Below, piece by piece: positions 25,705-35,140 of a stretch of 64,000 nt of DNA. Each line of letters starts with the position of its first letter. The stretch's first letter is position 1. The stretch comes from Erythrobacter sp. KY5 (GTDB taxonomy: Bacteria; Pseudomonadota; Alphaproteobacteria; Sphingomonadales; Sphingomonadaceae). The position numbers and the translations under genes were made by a program. The notes below the pieces were generated by a model that saw only the letters and a list, made by a program, of their open reading frames with translations, was not told where the DNA came from and searched no databases. The stretch lies in NCBI RefSeq assembly GCF_003264115.1, contig NZ_CP021912.1, positions 1,223,001 through 1,287,000 of the forward strand, written 5' to 3'.

Positions 25705-27972
25705 TTGCGCTTATTCCTGCTCGATCTGGCCCTTGCGGCTGGACTGACTGCATCCGGTGTCTCGGCCGCCGGGCAGGATAGTGCAGCCTCAGCCGGTTCA
25801 ACCGACACGCAACAAGCTCAAAGTGAACCACGCGCGCGCCCTCAAGTTCGGGAGCCGCGAACACTCGATGATCTTATCCCGCAAGACGCGACCGACGATG
25901 CCGAAGACTGGGCAGCGCGAGGCACCGGGGCAACCGATGCCCGGTCGGACGACCCTGCACCCGAAGTACCGTCCGAAGAAAGATCGAGCGGCGAGTTGGC
26001 AACCGATCTGTCGACTGACCCCGCTGCGCCCTTTGACCTCGAAGCGGCATTGGATGCCCTCACGATCCGGGAACCCGAACGCCTTGATCCTGATCCGGAG
26101 CGCCCTTCCTTCGCAGAGATAAGGGCGCCCAACCTCGTCGAGCTGCCCCCGCTCACCGAATATGAGGTAAGCGATGAGCTCACTCTCGCTTTTCCGACGG
26201 ACGAGGTCGACTTCCCAGAGCGGCGCGAGTTCATAGAGCGGTTTGCCGCGCTCTCCGCAGTCGAAGCGCTCGACTCCGATGAAGACACGGTTCCCCAACT
26301 GGCCGCACGAGCTCGCTCGGACCAGGAACTGCTCGACCAGGTCTTGCGCACATATGGCTATTACGACAGCGAGATCATCCGCCAGCTTTCAGGTGGACGG
26401 CGCGGTTTTGCCGATGAGGAGGGCGATGAGGCAGAGCGGCAGGTAGACCTCGAACCAAGAGTTCGCTTCGACATCCTGCCGGGGCCGCGCTATTCCTTTG
26501 GCGAGATCGATCTTGGCGAATTCGACCAGCTCGCGCAGCCCGATCAGACGAAACTGCGGGATGTCTTTGCCATCCGGTCCGGCGATCCGCTTTACGCCGA
26601 CCGCATTGTCGAGCGTGAAAATGCGCTTAGAGTGGCCTTCGGCGAGAACGGCTACCCCTTTGCCGAAATTGACGAACCGCGTCTCCTGATCGATCACGCC
26701 CGCGATCAGGGCGATCTCACCGTACCTGTCCAGCCGGGCGGCAAGTTCGTTTTCGGCGAGATCGTCAGCGACGATCCCAGCTTCCTTTCCTCCCGCCATT
26801 TGCAGCGTATCGCGCGCTTCGATCCGGGCGATGTCTATCAGACCAGCATGCAATCTGACCTGCGGCGCGCGATCCTTGCGACCGGTCTTGTCTCCAGCGT
26901 TGCGATCACCCCTCGCGAAACCACCGAACCGGAGAGCGGTGATCCGGGCGAGGTCGCTCTCGATGTGGCGATGGAACGGGCTCCGCTACGCACCCTGTCC
27001 GGAGCTATCGGCTATGGAACCGAGGACGGGATCAAGATCGAGGCCGGGTGGGAACACCGCAACCTCTTCCCGCCTGAAGGGGCACTGAGGCTGCGCGGTA
27101 TTCTGGGCACGCGCGAACAGCTTGCCAGTGTCACGTATCGCCGCAACAATTTCCGCGATCGCGATCAGGTGCTCACCATCGATGCCTATGCGAGTGACAT
27201 CGAGACCGAAGCTGTCGATGCCCGCACGGTCGCTCTTCGCGGCGCGTTCGAGCGGGTGTCGAACCTTCTCTTCCAGAAGCCACTAAGCTGGCAGGTCGGT
27301 GCAGAAGTGCTCTACACCGATGAGCGCAACCGCATAACCAACGGCATCCAGCGACCGCGTCAGGAATACCTGATCGGCAGCCTGTTCGGCAGCGCCACGA
27401 TTGATGCGACCGACGACCTGCTCGACCCGACAGAGGGTTTCCGCCTCACCGGCTTTGCCGCGCCCGAGGTCTCGCGCACATTGGGCGAGGAAAGCTATTA
27501 TGTGCGCGCCCGCGTCGATGCGAGTTACTACCGGTCTGTCGGCGAACATGTTGTTGCAGCGCGCTTCGCGGCGGCCTCCATCATCGGTGCCAACGCTTTC
27601 GAGCTCGCTCCTTCGCGCAGGCTTTATTCGGGCGGCGGCGGATCGGTGCGCGGTTACGGCTTCCAGGCGATTGGCCTGCGCAACGAGTTCGGCGAACCGC
27701 TTGGCGGTGGTTCGCTCCTTGAAGGGGCAATCGAAGCCCGGATCCAGACCGGTTTTCTCGATGGAGCGGTAGAAGTCGTACCCTTCTTCGATATCGGCTC
27801 GATTTCGCGCGATGCGCGCCCCAATTTTGATGTCGTGCGCGCCGGCGCGGGCATCGGTGTTCGCTACAAGACCAGCTTCGGCCCCATCCGCGTCGATGTC
27901 GGCGTGCCTCTTAACCCGAACGAATTCGATGCTCCGGTGGTTGTCTATGTCAGTCTGGGGCAAGCGTTCTGA
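25705..27972 (+). CDS. tamA: TamA-like outer-membrane assembly protein (BamA/Omp85 family)
   Basis: Outer-membrane beta-barrel subunit of the translocation and assembly module. The 755 residues start with TTG 25705 and have a signal peptide cut near SAAGQD. A long acidic, Pro/Asp/Glu-rich segment (about 25-165) comes before the POTRA domains (about 215-405). The 16-strand barrel (about 410-755) carries the Omp85 hallmark GGGGSVRGYGFQAIG and ends with a C-terminal phenylalanine (SLGQAF). The stop overlaps the tamB start by one base. Confidence 0.92.
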   Translation: MRLFLLDLALAAGLTASGVSAAGQDSAASAGSTDTQQAQSEPRARPQVREPRTLDDLIPQDATDDAEDWAARGTGATDARSDDPAPEVPSEERSSGELATDLSTDPAAPFDLEAALDALTIREPERLDPDPERPSFAEIRAPNLVELPPLTEYEVSDELTLAFPTDEVDFPERREFIERFAALSAVEALDSDEDTVPQLAARARSDQELLDQVLRTYGYYDSEIIRQLSGGRRGFADEEGDEAERQVDLEPRVRFDILPGPRYSFGEIDLGEFDQLAQPDQTKLRDVFAIRSGDPLYADRIVERENALRVAFGENGYPFAEIDEPRLLIDHARDQGDLTVPVQPGGKFVFGEIVSDDPSFLSSRHLQRIARFDPGDVYQTSMQSDLRRAILATGLVSSVAITPRETTEPESGDPGEVALDVAMERAPLRTLSGAIGYGTEDGIKIEAGWEHRNLFPPEGALRLRGILGTREQLASVTYRRNNFRDRDQVLTIDAYASDIETEAVDARTVALRGAFERVSNLLFQKPLSWQVGAEVLYTDERNRITNGIQRPRQEYLIGSLFGSATIDATDDLLDPTEGFRLTGFAAPEVSRTLGEESYYVRARVDASYYRSVGEHVVAARFAAASIIGANAFELAPSRRLYSGGGGSVRGYGFQAIGLRNEFGEPLGGGSLLEGAIEARIQTGFLDGAVEVVPFFDIGSISRDARPNFDVVRAGAGIGVRYKTSFGPIRVDVGVPLNPNEFDAPVVVYVSLGQAF

Positions 27973-30900
27973 TGGCAGACGAAGACGAGATGGTGGCCGA
28001 GGCTCAAGCGCCTGAGCGCAAGCGAAAGCGGCGCTGGGCGAAGCGTGCGGGGTGGGTGATCGCCATCCTGCTGTTGCCGCTGGTTCTCATCGCGCTGCTT
28101 CTTGCAACGCCCATCGGCAAGCGCTTCGTCGCTGACCAGATCGCACAGGTCGCACCGGCGTCGGGCCTCCGGTTCGAAGTCGGCAGGATCGAAGGCGATA
28201 TATATGGCGAATCGACCCTGCACGATGTGACGCTGTTCGACCCGCAGGGTGCCTTTCTCACCATCCCGGAAGTGGAGCTGAGCTGGCGACCGCTCAGTTG
28301 GCTGTGGAGCGGTATCGACATCCGCGAGTTGACCGCGCGGCGCGCCCGGCTTGAGCGTTTGCCCGAATTGCTCCCCGGCGACCCCGACGCGCCGCTGCTT
28401 CCCGATTTCGACATTCGGGTCGACCAGCTCGAGATCGACAATCTCACCCTCGCACCAGGGGTCGCAGGTGAACGCGCTCAAAGGGTGGATTTCGAGGCCG
28501 AGATCGACATTCGCTCCGGGCGTGCACTTGTCGATGCCGAGGGCCGCTTCGGGCCCGAAGACCGGATCGAACTGTTGCTCGATGCAGAGCCGGATGGCGA
28601 CAAGTTCGATCTTGCGCTCGATTACCGCGCCGCCGCCGATGGACCGATTGCGGCCATCGCAGGCCTCAGCGCTGCCTACGATGCGCGTATCGCCGGGGAG
28701 GGGACCTGGACGCACTGGCTGGGTCACGCGCTGGTCATGCGTGAGGACGGTGATGAGCGCACGCGGGTCGCCGGATTTCAACTGACCAATGATGCCGGCA
28801 CCTACGCTGCGCTTGGTCAGGCGTCGCCGCGCTTGCAGAGCGGCACTCTTCTTGCCCGCGCGCTCGGCGATGCCGCGTCGATCGCGCTTTCAGGCACGCT
28901 GGAGCAGAGCGTTTTCGAAGGCGAGATTGCCGCCGTCACCCGTGCGCTCGATCTTCGCGGTGATGGAGCGTTGGACCTTGCCGGCAACCGGGCGGAGGAG
29001 TTCGCCGCCAACGCTCGGTTGCGCGATCCCGATTTGCTCGGAGAGACGGCGCGGTTTGAAGGCGCGCGGCTTTCGGCGGTGCTGGACGGCCCGTTCCGCG
29101 ACCTCGTCGTCGATCATGAATTGACGGTCCAGACGCTTGATCTGGCAGGCACTGCGGTGATGACCGGTCTCGTGCAGACCGGCACCGCGACATACAATGG
29201 CGACGCATTCCTCGTCCCGATGAATGTCGAGGCCGACCGCGTTGAGACCGGCATCGAGCTGGTCGATCCGCGCCTAGTCAATGGCTCGCTGACCGGGCTT
29301 CTCAGCCTGCGCGACGGGCGGCTTGAGGCGGACAATGCGCGTCTGGCTTTCCCCGATCTGCTCGCCCAACTGACGCTGCGAGGGGACACGGGGCAAGGCG
29401 TCTATGCGCTCGCCGGTCCCGTCACTGCGAGAGGTCTCGCGATCGACGATGTTGGCCGAGTGACAGCGCAAGCGAGGCTGGTCGCAAGGTTCGGCACTTC
29501 GATCCCGTGGAATGTGCGCGCAGCTCTTTCGGGACGTCTGGCGGACGTTACCAATGCCACGATCGCCAACCTTGCGGGTGAAGAGGTACGCTTTGAAGGC
29601 GCGCTCAACATGGGCGCGGGCAGCCCCATTGCCCTGCGCGACGTAGTGCTCTCAAGCGCGCGCCTTGACCTTGCGCTCGACAGCCAGATCGTGGGCGAGC
29701 GCACTCTGCTCGAAGGATCGGGCGAGCATGTCGAATACGGCGCATTCACCTTCGATGCCGAACTTGCGGGTGACGGCCCGCGCGCGCAGCTGGTGCTTGC
29801 CGATCCGCTCCCGGCAGCGGGATTGACCAATGTGCGGCTCGACATCGCGCCCGAGGATGATGGTTTTGCGGTCGATGTAGCGGGCGGCTCGCTGCTCGGA
29901 CCATTCGACGGAGCGCTGGGGATTGAGCTACCCGCCGGCGGCCCGACCCGTATCGCTGTCCGCAACCTTTCCGTGTCGCGCACCAATGTGTCCGGAGCGA
30001 TTGCGCTCGCTGACAATGGGGTGGCAGGCAATCTCGACGTTAGCGGCGGGGGCCTTGCCGGGAGCATCTTGCTGACACCCGGCAACACCGGCGCGCAGGG
30101 TTTCGAGCTCGACATCGAAGCGCGGCAGGCCCGCTTCACCGGGGATATCCCGATCGCGATTGCCTATGCCGACATCAATGCAAGCGGCGCGTTCGACGAG
30201 GCCACCAGCCGGATCGAGGCGGATATCGAGGGGACGGGGTTTGAGTATGGCGCGCTCAGCATCGCTGCATTCAACGCGACCGGCGAGATCGTCAATGGCA
30301 GCGGCACAATGCAGGCCTCGATCGCCGGGCGGCGCGCCGACCGCTTCGCTCTCAAGTTCGATGGCCAGTTCGCGCCTGAGCGTATCGCTGTCATCGCCCA
30401 GGGCGAGTATGGCGGGCGACCGATCACCATGCCGCGCCGCGCGGTGCTGACCCCGCTGGAGGATGGCGGATACCGGCTTGCGCCCACCCAGATCGGGTTC
30501 GCGCGCGGTTACACGATCCTCGAAGGCACGCTTGGCGGCGAGCGGACCTCGCTCGAGGCGAGCATGGCGAGCATGCCTTTGCGCCTCGTCGATCTGGCCG
30601 GCAGCGAGCTTGGTCTTGGTGGCCGGCTGTCGGGCGTGATCTCGTACAATCAGGTCGGCAACGCTCCACCGACGGGCAGCGCGCGGGTGAAGATCGATGA
30701 CTTCACGCGCTCCGGGCTGGTGCTGTCCTCCCGGCCAATCGACGTGTTCGCGGTTGCCAACCTGTCCCCGCGCGAGCTGGCCGTGGGAGCGCGCCTCCTT
30801 GAAGGGGAGCGGCGGCTTGGCAGCCTCGAAGGCCGCGTAACCGGTTTGCGGTCCGGCGGCGATCTCGCCAGCCGCATCATGCGTGGGCGGCTCGATGCAG

Positions 30901-32183
30901 CTCTGGGCTATGATGGCCCGGCACAATCGCTGTGGCGGCTTGCGGGGATCGAGACCTTCGATCTTACCGGACCCGTCAGCGTCGATGCGAGGGCAACCGG
31001 CACGCTTTCCAATCCGAGCATCACCGGCGACCTCGCCAGCGACGATCTGCGCCTGCAGAGCGCGATCTCGGGCACGGACATCACCGGCGTGAGCGCGCGT
31101 GGACGCTTTGCCGGATCGCGGCTTGAGCTTACGCGCTTTACCGGTTCGACCAGCGGCGGCGGCTCTGTCTCGGGCAGCGGCTTTGTCGACCTTGCCGGTA
31201 TGTCTGCCACCAGAGGGCCGCAGATCGACATCCGTGCGGCTGCATCGCGGGCGCGGTTGCTCAACGGCAACGGCCTTGATGCGACGATCACCGGCCCCTT
31301 GCGCATCGTTTCGGACGGGACCGGCGGCGCGATTGCCGGAAGGGTCCGCGTCGACCGGGCGAGCTGGGCTCTGGGCATCGCTGCTGAAGACATGCGCCTG
31401 CCGACCATCGCCACGACCGAGATCAACCGCCCCGACCAGGTGGCAGCGCGCAGCACCGGCCCGACTAGCCAGTGGCGCTACCTGATCGATGCGAGCGCGC
31501 CGAGCCGTGTTGCGGTCGATGGGCTGGGGCTCGACAGCGAATGGGGCATCGATATCGCGCTGCGCGGAACGGTCGACGACCCGCGCATGGGCGGCGAGGC
31601 GAGCCTTGTGCGCGGGGCCTACACCTTTGCCGGGACCCGTTTCGAGCTGACCGAGGGGCGGATCGAGTTCGATGCCGATCTGCCCATCGATCCGCGCCTC
31701 GATATCGAGGCGCAGGCGAGCGCCAATGGTACCGATGTCACCATCGACATCACCGGCAATGCGCAGACACCCGAAATCGCGTTCTCCTCCACTCCCGCAT
31801 TGCCTGAAGAGGAGATCCTCGCCCGGCTGTTGTTCGGCGGGTCGGTCACGTCCCTTTCGGCAACCGACGCCATCCAGCTCGGTGCGGCCCTCGCCGCGTT
31901 GCAGGGCGGCGGCGGAGGGCTCGATCCGATCGGTCAGCTGCGCCGTTCCATCGGGCTCGACCAGTTGCGCATCGTGTCGGCTGATCCGGCGCTTGGCCGG
32001 GGAACGGGCGTTGCGCTTGGCAAGAACCTTGGCCGGCGCGTCTATGTCGAGCTTGTCACCGACGGGCAGGGTTATAGCGCCACGCAGCTTGAATACCGCA
32101 TCACCAGCTGGCTTGCGCTTCTGGGGACGGTTACGACCATCGGGCGCGACAGCGTGCTTGCCGAGATCAGCCGGGATTACTGA
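27972..32183 (+). CDS. tamB: TamB, translocation and assembly module inner-membrane protein
   Basis: Very long bridging protein between inner membrane and TamA, of the AsmA/TamB lipid-transport superfamily. The 1403 residues begin with a basic cytoplasmic stretch (KRKRRWAKR). One signal-anchor helix (about 30-52) follows, then repeated beta-taco repeats. The C-terminal DUF490 domain has LDIEAQASANGTDV, SSTPALPEEEILARLLFG and the end motif EYRITSWLALLGTV. The gene overlaps tamA by one base. Confidence 0.94.
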   Translation: MADEDEMVAEAQAPERKRKRRWAKRAGWVIAILLLPLVLIALLLATPIGKRFVADQIAQVAPASGLRFEVGRIEGDIYGESTLHDVTLFDPQGAFLTIPEVELSWRPLSWLWSGIDIRELTARRARLERLPELLPGDPDAPLLPDFDIRVDQLEIDNLTLAPGVAGERAQRVDFEAEIDIRSGRALVDAEGRFGPEDRIELLLDAEPDGDKFDLALDYRAAADGPIAAIAGLSAAYDARIAGEGTWTHWLGHALVMREDGDERTRVAGFQLTNDAGTYAALGQASPRLQSGTLLARALGDAASIALSGTLEQSVFEGEIAAVTRALDLRGDGALDLAGNRAEEFAANARLRDPDLLGETARFEGARLSAVLDGPFRDLVVDHELTVQTLDLAGTAVMTGLVQTGTATYNGDAFLVPMNVEADRVETGIELVDPRLVNGSLTGLLSLRDGRLEADNARLAFPDLLAQLTLRGDTGQGVYALAGPVTARGLAIDDVGRVTAQARLVARFGTSIPWNVRAALSGRLADVTNATIANLAGEEVRFEGALNMGAGSPIALRDVVLSSARLDLALDSQIVGERTLLEGSGEHVEYGAFTFDAELAGDGPRAQLVLADPLPAAGLTNVRLDIAPEDDGFAVDVAGGSLLGPFDGALGIELPAGGPTRIAVRNLSVSRTNVSGAIALADNGVAGNLDVSGGGLAGSILLTPGNTGAQGFELDIEARQARFTGDIPIAIAYADINASGAFDEATSRIEADIEGTGFEYGALSIAAFNATGEIVNGSGTMQASIAGRRADRFALKFDGQFAPERIAVIAQGEYGGRPITMPRRAVLTPLEDGGYRLAPTQIGFARGYTILEGTLGGERTSLEASMASMPLRLVDLAGSELGLGGRLSGVISYNQVGNAPPTGSARVKIDDFTRSGLVLSSRPIDVFAVANLSPRELAVGARLLEGERRLGSLEGRVTGLRSGGDLASRIMRGRLDAALGYDGPAQSLWRLAGIETFDLTGPVSVDARATGTLSNPSITGDLASDDLRLQSAISGTDITGVSARGRFAGSRLELTRFTGSTSGGGSVSGSGFVDLAGMSATRGPQIDIRAAASRARLLNGNGLDATITGPLRIVSDGTGGAIAGRVRVDRASWALGIAAEDMRLPTIATTEINRPDQVAARSTGPTSQWRYLIDASAPSRVAVDGLGLDSEWGIDIALRGTVDDPRMGGEASLVRGAYTFAGTRFELTEGRIEFDADLPIDPRLDIEAQASANGTDVTIDITGNAQTPEIAFSSTPALPEEEILARLLFGGSVTSLSATDAIQLGAALAALQGGGGGLDPIGQLRRSIGLDQLRIVSADPALGRGTGVALGKNLGRRVYVELVTDGQGYSATQLEYRITSWLALLGTVTTIGRDSVLAEISRDY

Positions 32184-32186
32184 GCT

Positions 32187-32225
32187 GGGTCAGCGGCTCG
32201 CGCACGGGCCGGGTCAGCGGCTCGC
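32187..32225. repeat. 15-bp direct repeat between tamB and the lysozyme gene
   Basis: GGGTCAGCGGCTCGC occurs at 32187-32201 and again at 32211-32225, 24 bases apart. The second copy contains the stop codon and last codons of the convergent lysozyme gene. The first lies just beyond the tamB stop. It may be a local duplication. I see no hairpin terminator in this 30-base gap. Confidence 0.55.
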
Positions 32226-32996
32226 ATAGAGCTTTGCTTCCTCGGCGCGCCTGCGAACCAGTCCTTTCAGCACCCGCCCGCCTGCATGCTTCCAGCGCGC
32301 GAACTCGGCGATTGCTCCATCGTAATCGCCCGCAACGTGCTTCTTCGTCAGCGTCGCCTTGTGGATCGCGCCGGTGTTGTAGTGAAAGCTCACAAGCGCA
32401 TCGAACTGGCCCTGCGTCGTCGGAGCGCCCGCAATCGCAAGTGCAACTTCGGCGGCGTATCGTTCGAGATCGCGGGCGAGGCGGGCATCGCACTGGTCCT
32501 GCGTCCACACGGTGTGAGGGCCGATCCGCTCGCCAAGGCCGGCACCGTTCTGGTCATCGAGCCCCGTCGCACCCCAGCCGATCGTCCAGGGTTCGCCGCC
32601 TGTACCGGGGTCGGGATACGCGCCCACCAGCCCATCGCGGCGCAGACGAGCGCAGCCTTCGAAACGCTTGATAAGAGCGATCCCGGCGTCTGAGATACGG
32701 CGCGGGTGAGGGCGATCGGTTCGTCGTATGTAAGGAACGGATGGACCGCATGTTACACGGTCCAGGGGGAAAAGCGCCGAAGTGTCACTGTCGGGGCCAT
32801 TTGTGTCACCTTGTACCGGAAAAGTGTCACGTTCGCCGCGTGAAGTGTCACTGATGTGGCGCTGGGCTGCATCGATCGCATTGTCGAGCGCATCGACCTC
32901 GGATTGACGAAAGACGCGCCCGCGCAAGCGCCGCACCGCATCGAAGATGAGCTTGCGGTTGAGACGGCGGCGCGGATCGGTGGATTTGGCAGTCAT
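32214..32996 (-). CDS. GH24 (phage-type) lysozyme with N-terminal helical domain
   Basis: Muramidase-like protein, 260 residues from ATG 32996. Residues 10-47 form a small helical domain (KLIFDAVRRLRGRVF, SEVDALDNAIDAA). A linker follows with four D-T repeats at exactly seven-residue spacing (Asp 50, 57, 64, 71). The GH24 domain starts near residue 100, with catalytic Glu in IKRFEGCARL and Asp/Thr in YPDPGTGGEPWTIGWG. There is no signal peptide. It stands alone without phage genes. It could act in cell-wall remodelling or lysis. Confidence 0.87.
   Translation of the reverse strand: MTAKSTDPRRRLNRKLIFDAVRRLRGRVFRQSEVDALDNAIDAAQRHISDTSRGERDTFPVQGDTNGPDSDTSALFPLDRVTCGPSVPYIRRTDRPHPRRISDAGIALIKRFEGCARLRRDGLVGAYPDPGTGGEPWTIGWGATGLDDQNGAGLGERIGPHTVWTQDQCDARLARDLERYAAEVALAIAGAPTTQGQFDALVSFHYNTGAIHKATLTKKHVAGDYDGAIAEFARWKHAGGRVLKGLVRRRAEEAKLYASR
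32782..32851. repeat. Four GTGTCAC motifs at exact 21-bp spacing inside the lysozyme gene
   Basis: GTGTCAC occurs at 32782, 32803, 32824 and 32845, each step exactly 21 bp. The 14 bases between copies differ. GTGTCAC is self-complementary apart from its centre base. In the lysozyme frame the units read S-D-T, R-D-T, G-D-T, S-D-T. The codons keep T in the third position before GAC, which is unusual in this GC-rich gene and hints at constraint on DNA or at decayed tandem duplication. Confidence 0.75.
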
Positions 32997-33003
32997 GGGC
33001 TTG

Positions 33004-33031
33004 GACCTCGTTGCAGTTGGAAACCGAGGTC
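33004..33031. other. Inverted repeat upstream of the lysozyme gene
   Basis: GACCTCG (33004-33010) and CGAGGTC (33025-33031) are perfect arms with a 14-base spacer, ending 8 bases before the lysozyme ATG on the minus strand. It could be an operator or a stem in the leader. Weak evidence. Confidence 0.35.
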
Positions 33032-33086
33032 GAGCTATTAGGCACATGACGCCCAAGTAGGAAAATGGTTTGGCATCGCCGCGTGG

Positions 33087-33112
33087 GGAGTGGCCGGAGA
33101 GGCGGCTACTCC
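33087..33112 (-). terminator. Possible stem-loop at the end of the trkA-like gene
   Basis: GGAGTGGCC (33087-33095) pairs with GGCTACTCC (33104-33112) with one G-T pair and an 8-base loop, spanning the stop codon of the TrkA-like gene. There is no U-run after it, so it is only a weak terminator candidate for the trkH-trkA unit. Confidence 0.35.
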
Positions 33113-33774
33113 GAAACGAGCGCCGAGAACGCCTCTATCTTGGCGATCCGGCCCGATACGACCAGTTCGTCATCGGGCATGATCAGCGTGTCGGGCGTTG
33201 CGTGAATGAAATCCTCGCCCTCGCGCTTTACGCCCACGACCGTAACGTCATGCTTCTTGCGGCATTCACTTGTGACGAGCGGCAGGCCGATGATCGCCGG
33301 CGGAGCCTTGAGCCGGGCGATGGCGAAGTGATCATCGAACGCGATAAAGTCGAGCATGCGTTCATTGACGAGATGCGCCACGCGCTCGCCCATGCGTTGT
33401 TCGGGGAAGACCACATGCGTTGCCCCGATGCGTTCCAGGATCGCTGCGTGCTTCTCGTTGGTTGCCTTGGCCCAGATGTTTGCAACGCCCAGTTCCGACA
33501 GAGCCAGGACGGTCAGCACGCTTGCCTCGATATCGTTTCCGATGCCGACGATGGCTGCCTCGAATTCGGCAGCGCCCAGATCCTTGAGGGTGCGCGAATG
33601 CGAACAATCGGCTTCGACCACCTTGGTCAGGACCGAAGCGAAATCCTGCACTCTGCCCGGATCGGTATCCGCGCCCATGACGTCGTGCCCCATGCGTTCG
33701 AGCGTCTCTGCCACCGCGCCGCCAAAACGGCCAAGACCAATGACGATAACGGGGCGTTTTCCTTTAGCCGACAA
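33106..33774 (-). CDS. TrkA/KtrA-type potassium uptake regulatory subunit (RCK)
   Basis: Cytoplasmic NAD(H)/nucleotide-binding gating subunit for the adjacent TrkH-type channel. I choose TTG 33774, preceded 8 bases upstream by GAGGAG inside the trkH end, giving 222 residues; the longer frame to 33825 lacks support. RCK-N Rossmann motif: VIVIGLGRFGGAVAETL, with Asp in GADTDPGR. The RCK-C domain covers about 140-222. The overlap with trkH is 11 bases, so the two are translationally coupled. Confidence 0.92.
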   Translation of the reverse strand: MSAKGKRPVIVIGLGRFGGAVAETLERMGHDVMGADTDPGRVQDFASVLTKVVEADCSHSRTLKDLGAAEFEAAIVGIGNDIEASVLTVLALSELGVANIWAKATNEKHAAILERIGATHVVFPEQRMGERVAHLVNERMLDFIAFDDHFAIARLKAPPAIIGLPLVTSECRKKHDVTVVGVKREGEDFIHATPDTLIMPDDELVVSGRIAKIEAFSALVSE

Positions 33775-35086
33775 TCGGGTTCTCCTCTGGATAGCGGTAG
33801 GTTCGCGAACCGCTTCCCAATGCAAGCGCTGTAGCCACCGTTATGGTTCCCACGCGGCCTACAAACATCAGCGCGGTGATGACCAATTGCGCACTTGGCG
33901 GAAGGTCGCCGGTGATGCCCATCGAAAGGCCAACGGTCGAAAAAGCGGAAATCGTTTCGAACAGGACCCGCTCGAATGCGAGGTCGGTGATCGAGACGAT
34001 GTAGAGGGTTGCAAGGAAGATCAGCGATCCGGCCAGCACGGTCACGGCAAGCGCCTGGCGTTCGATATGCGAGCCGAAGCGGCGGTCGAAAATGCCCGAA
34101 TCGCGTTGGCCACGAATCTCGGAGATCACGACCGCGATAAGCACGACGAATGTGGTGATCTTGATCCCCCCGGCGGTGCCCGCACTGCCGCCGCCGATGA
34201 ACATCAAAAGATAGTTCACCAGCACCGTCTGATCGCGAAAACTGCCGACATCTAGGCTGTTGAAACCAGCCGTGCGCGGCATAACCGAATGAAACGCGGC
34301 GTTCAGCGCTTTTTCGCCCAGTGTCATCGGGCCGAGCGTATCAGGATTGCCCCATTCCATACCCAGCATCGCGACAAAGCCTGTCGCCAGCAGCACTGCG
34401 GTCGCAAGAAGCGTGATCTTGGTATGGAGCGTGTAGTTCGACCAGCGCAGCTTTTCGGCGCGCAAATCCTGCATAACCGGAAATCCAAGCGCGGTGATGA
34501 TGACCGCAAGCATGATCGGCGAAAGGATCACCGGATCCCCCTGAAACCCCATGACGCTGTCGGAAAAGCTCGAAAAACCGGCATTGTTGAACGCGCTGAC
34601 CGAATGGAAGATGCCGTGCCACAACGCAGAGGAGAACGCGAAATCGTGCGTGAGGTGGAAGCGCATCGTGAGGATCGCTGCGACCACCACTTCGATTGCC
34701 AATGTGATGGCAAGCACCAGCTTGATAACCGACACAGCATCGCCGCGCTCGATCCGGTTCCGCTCGACCTGCGTTGCCATGCGTTCGCGCAGGCCAAGCC
34801 CTCGCCCCAGCATCAGGCCGAACAAGGTCGCAGCGGTCATGATGCCGAAGCCGCCGATCTGGAACAGGACGAGGATCGTGATCTGTCCGAACATCGACCA
34901 GTAAACCGGCGTGTCGACCACGATCAGCCCGGTGACGGACACGGCAGAGGTGGCGGTGAAGAAGGCGGTGAGCAGCGGCGCGGCGTTTCCATCACTGGTC
35001 GCGACCGGCAGGCTGAGAAGCGCTGTTCCGACCAGAATCAGCGCCAGAAAAAGGAGCGGTATCAATCGGATCGGATCGCGCAGCAT
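33764..35086 (-). CDS. TrkH/KtrB-type potassium uptake channel subunit
   Basis: Potassium translocating membrane protein of the SKT superfamily, 440 residues. Four M1-P-M2 repeats are visible through their pore loops: FFTATSAVSVTGL, IFHSVSAFNNAGF, SVMPRTAGFNSLD and FETISAFSTVGLS. These carry the selectivity glycines. It lies upstream of the TrkA-like gene. Its start faces the divergent regulator at 35227, and three 17-bp palindromic repeats lie in the shared region. Confidence 0.94.
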   Translation of the reverse strand: MLRDPIRLIPLLFLALILVGTALLSLPVATSDGNAAPLLTAFFTATSAVSVTGLIVVDTPVYWSMFGQITILVLFQIGGFGIMTAATLFGLMLGRGLGLRERMATQVERNRIERGDAVSVIKLVLAITLAIEVVVAAILTMRFHLTHDFAFSSALWHGIFHSVSAFNNAGFSSFSDSVMGFQGDPVILSPIMLAVIITALGFPVMQDLRAEKLRWSNYTLHTKITLLATAVLLATGFVAMLGMEWGNPDTLGPMTLGEKALNAAFHSVMPRTAGFNSLDVGSFRDQTVLVNYLLMFIGGGSAGTAGGIKITTFVVLIAVVISEIRGQRDSGIFDRRFGSHIERQALAVTVLAGSLIFLATLYIVSITDLAFERVLFETISAFSTVGLSMGITGDLPPSAQLVITALMFVGRVGTITVATALALGSGSRTYRYPEENPIVG

Positions 35087-35140
35087 CGTGTGCGCAAACA
35101 GACCCGATATAGGCCCAAGTCAAGCAATTTGCGCAAGGGC

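Noticed and set aside
32214..32996. Prophage remnant around the lysozyme gene
   Set aside because: No integrase, holin, capsid or att-like repeats are nearby. Neighbours are housekeeping genes, and such lone GH24 genes occur in sphingomonads.
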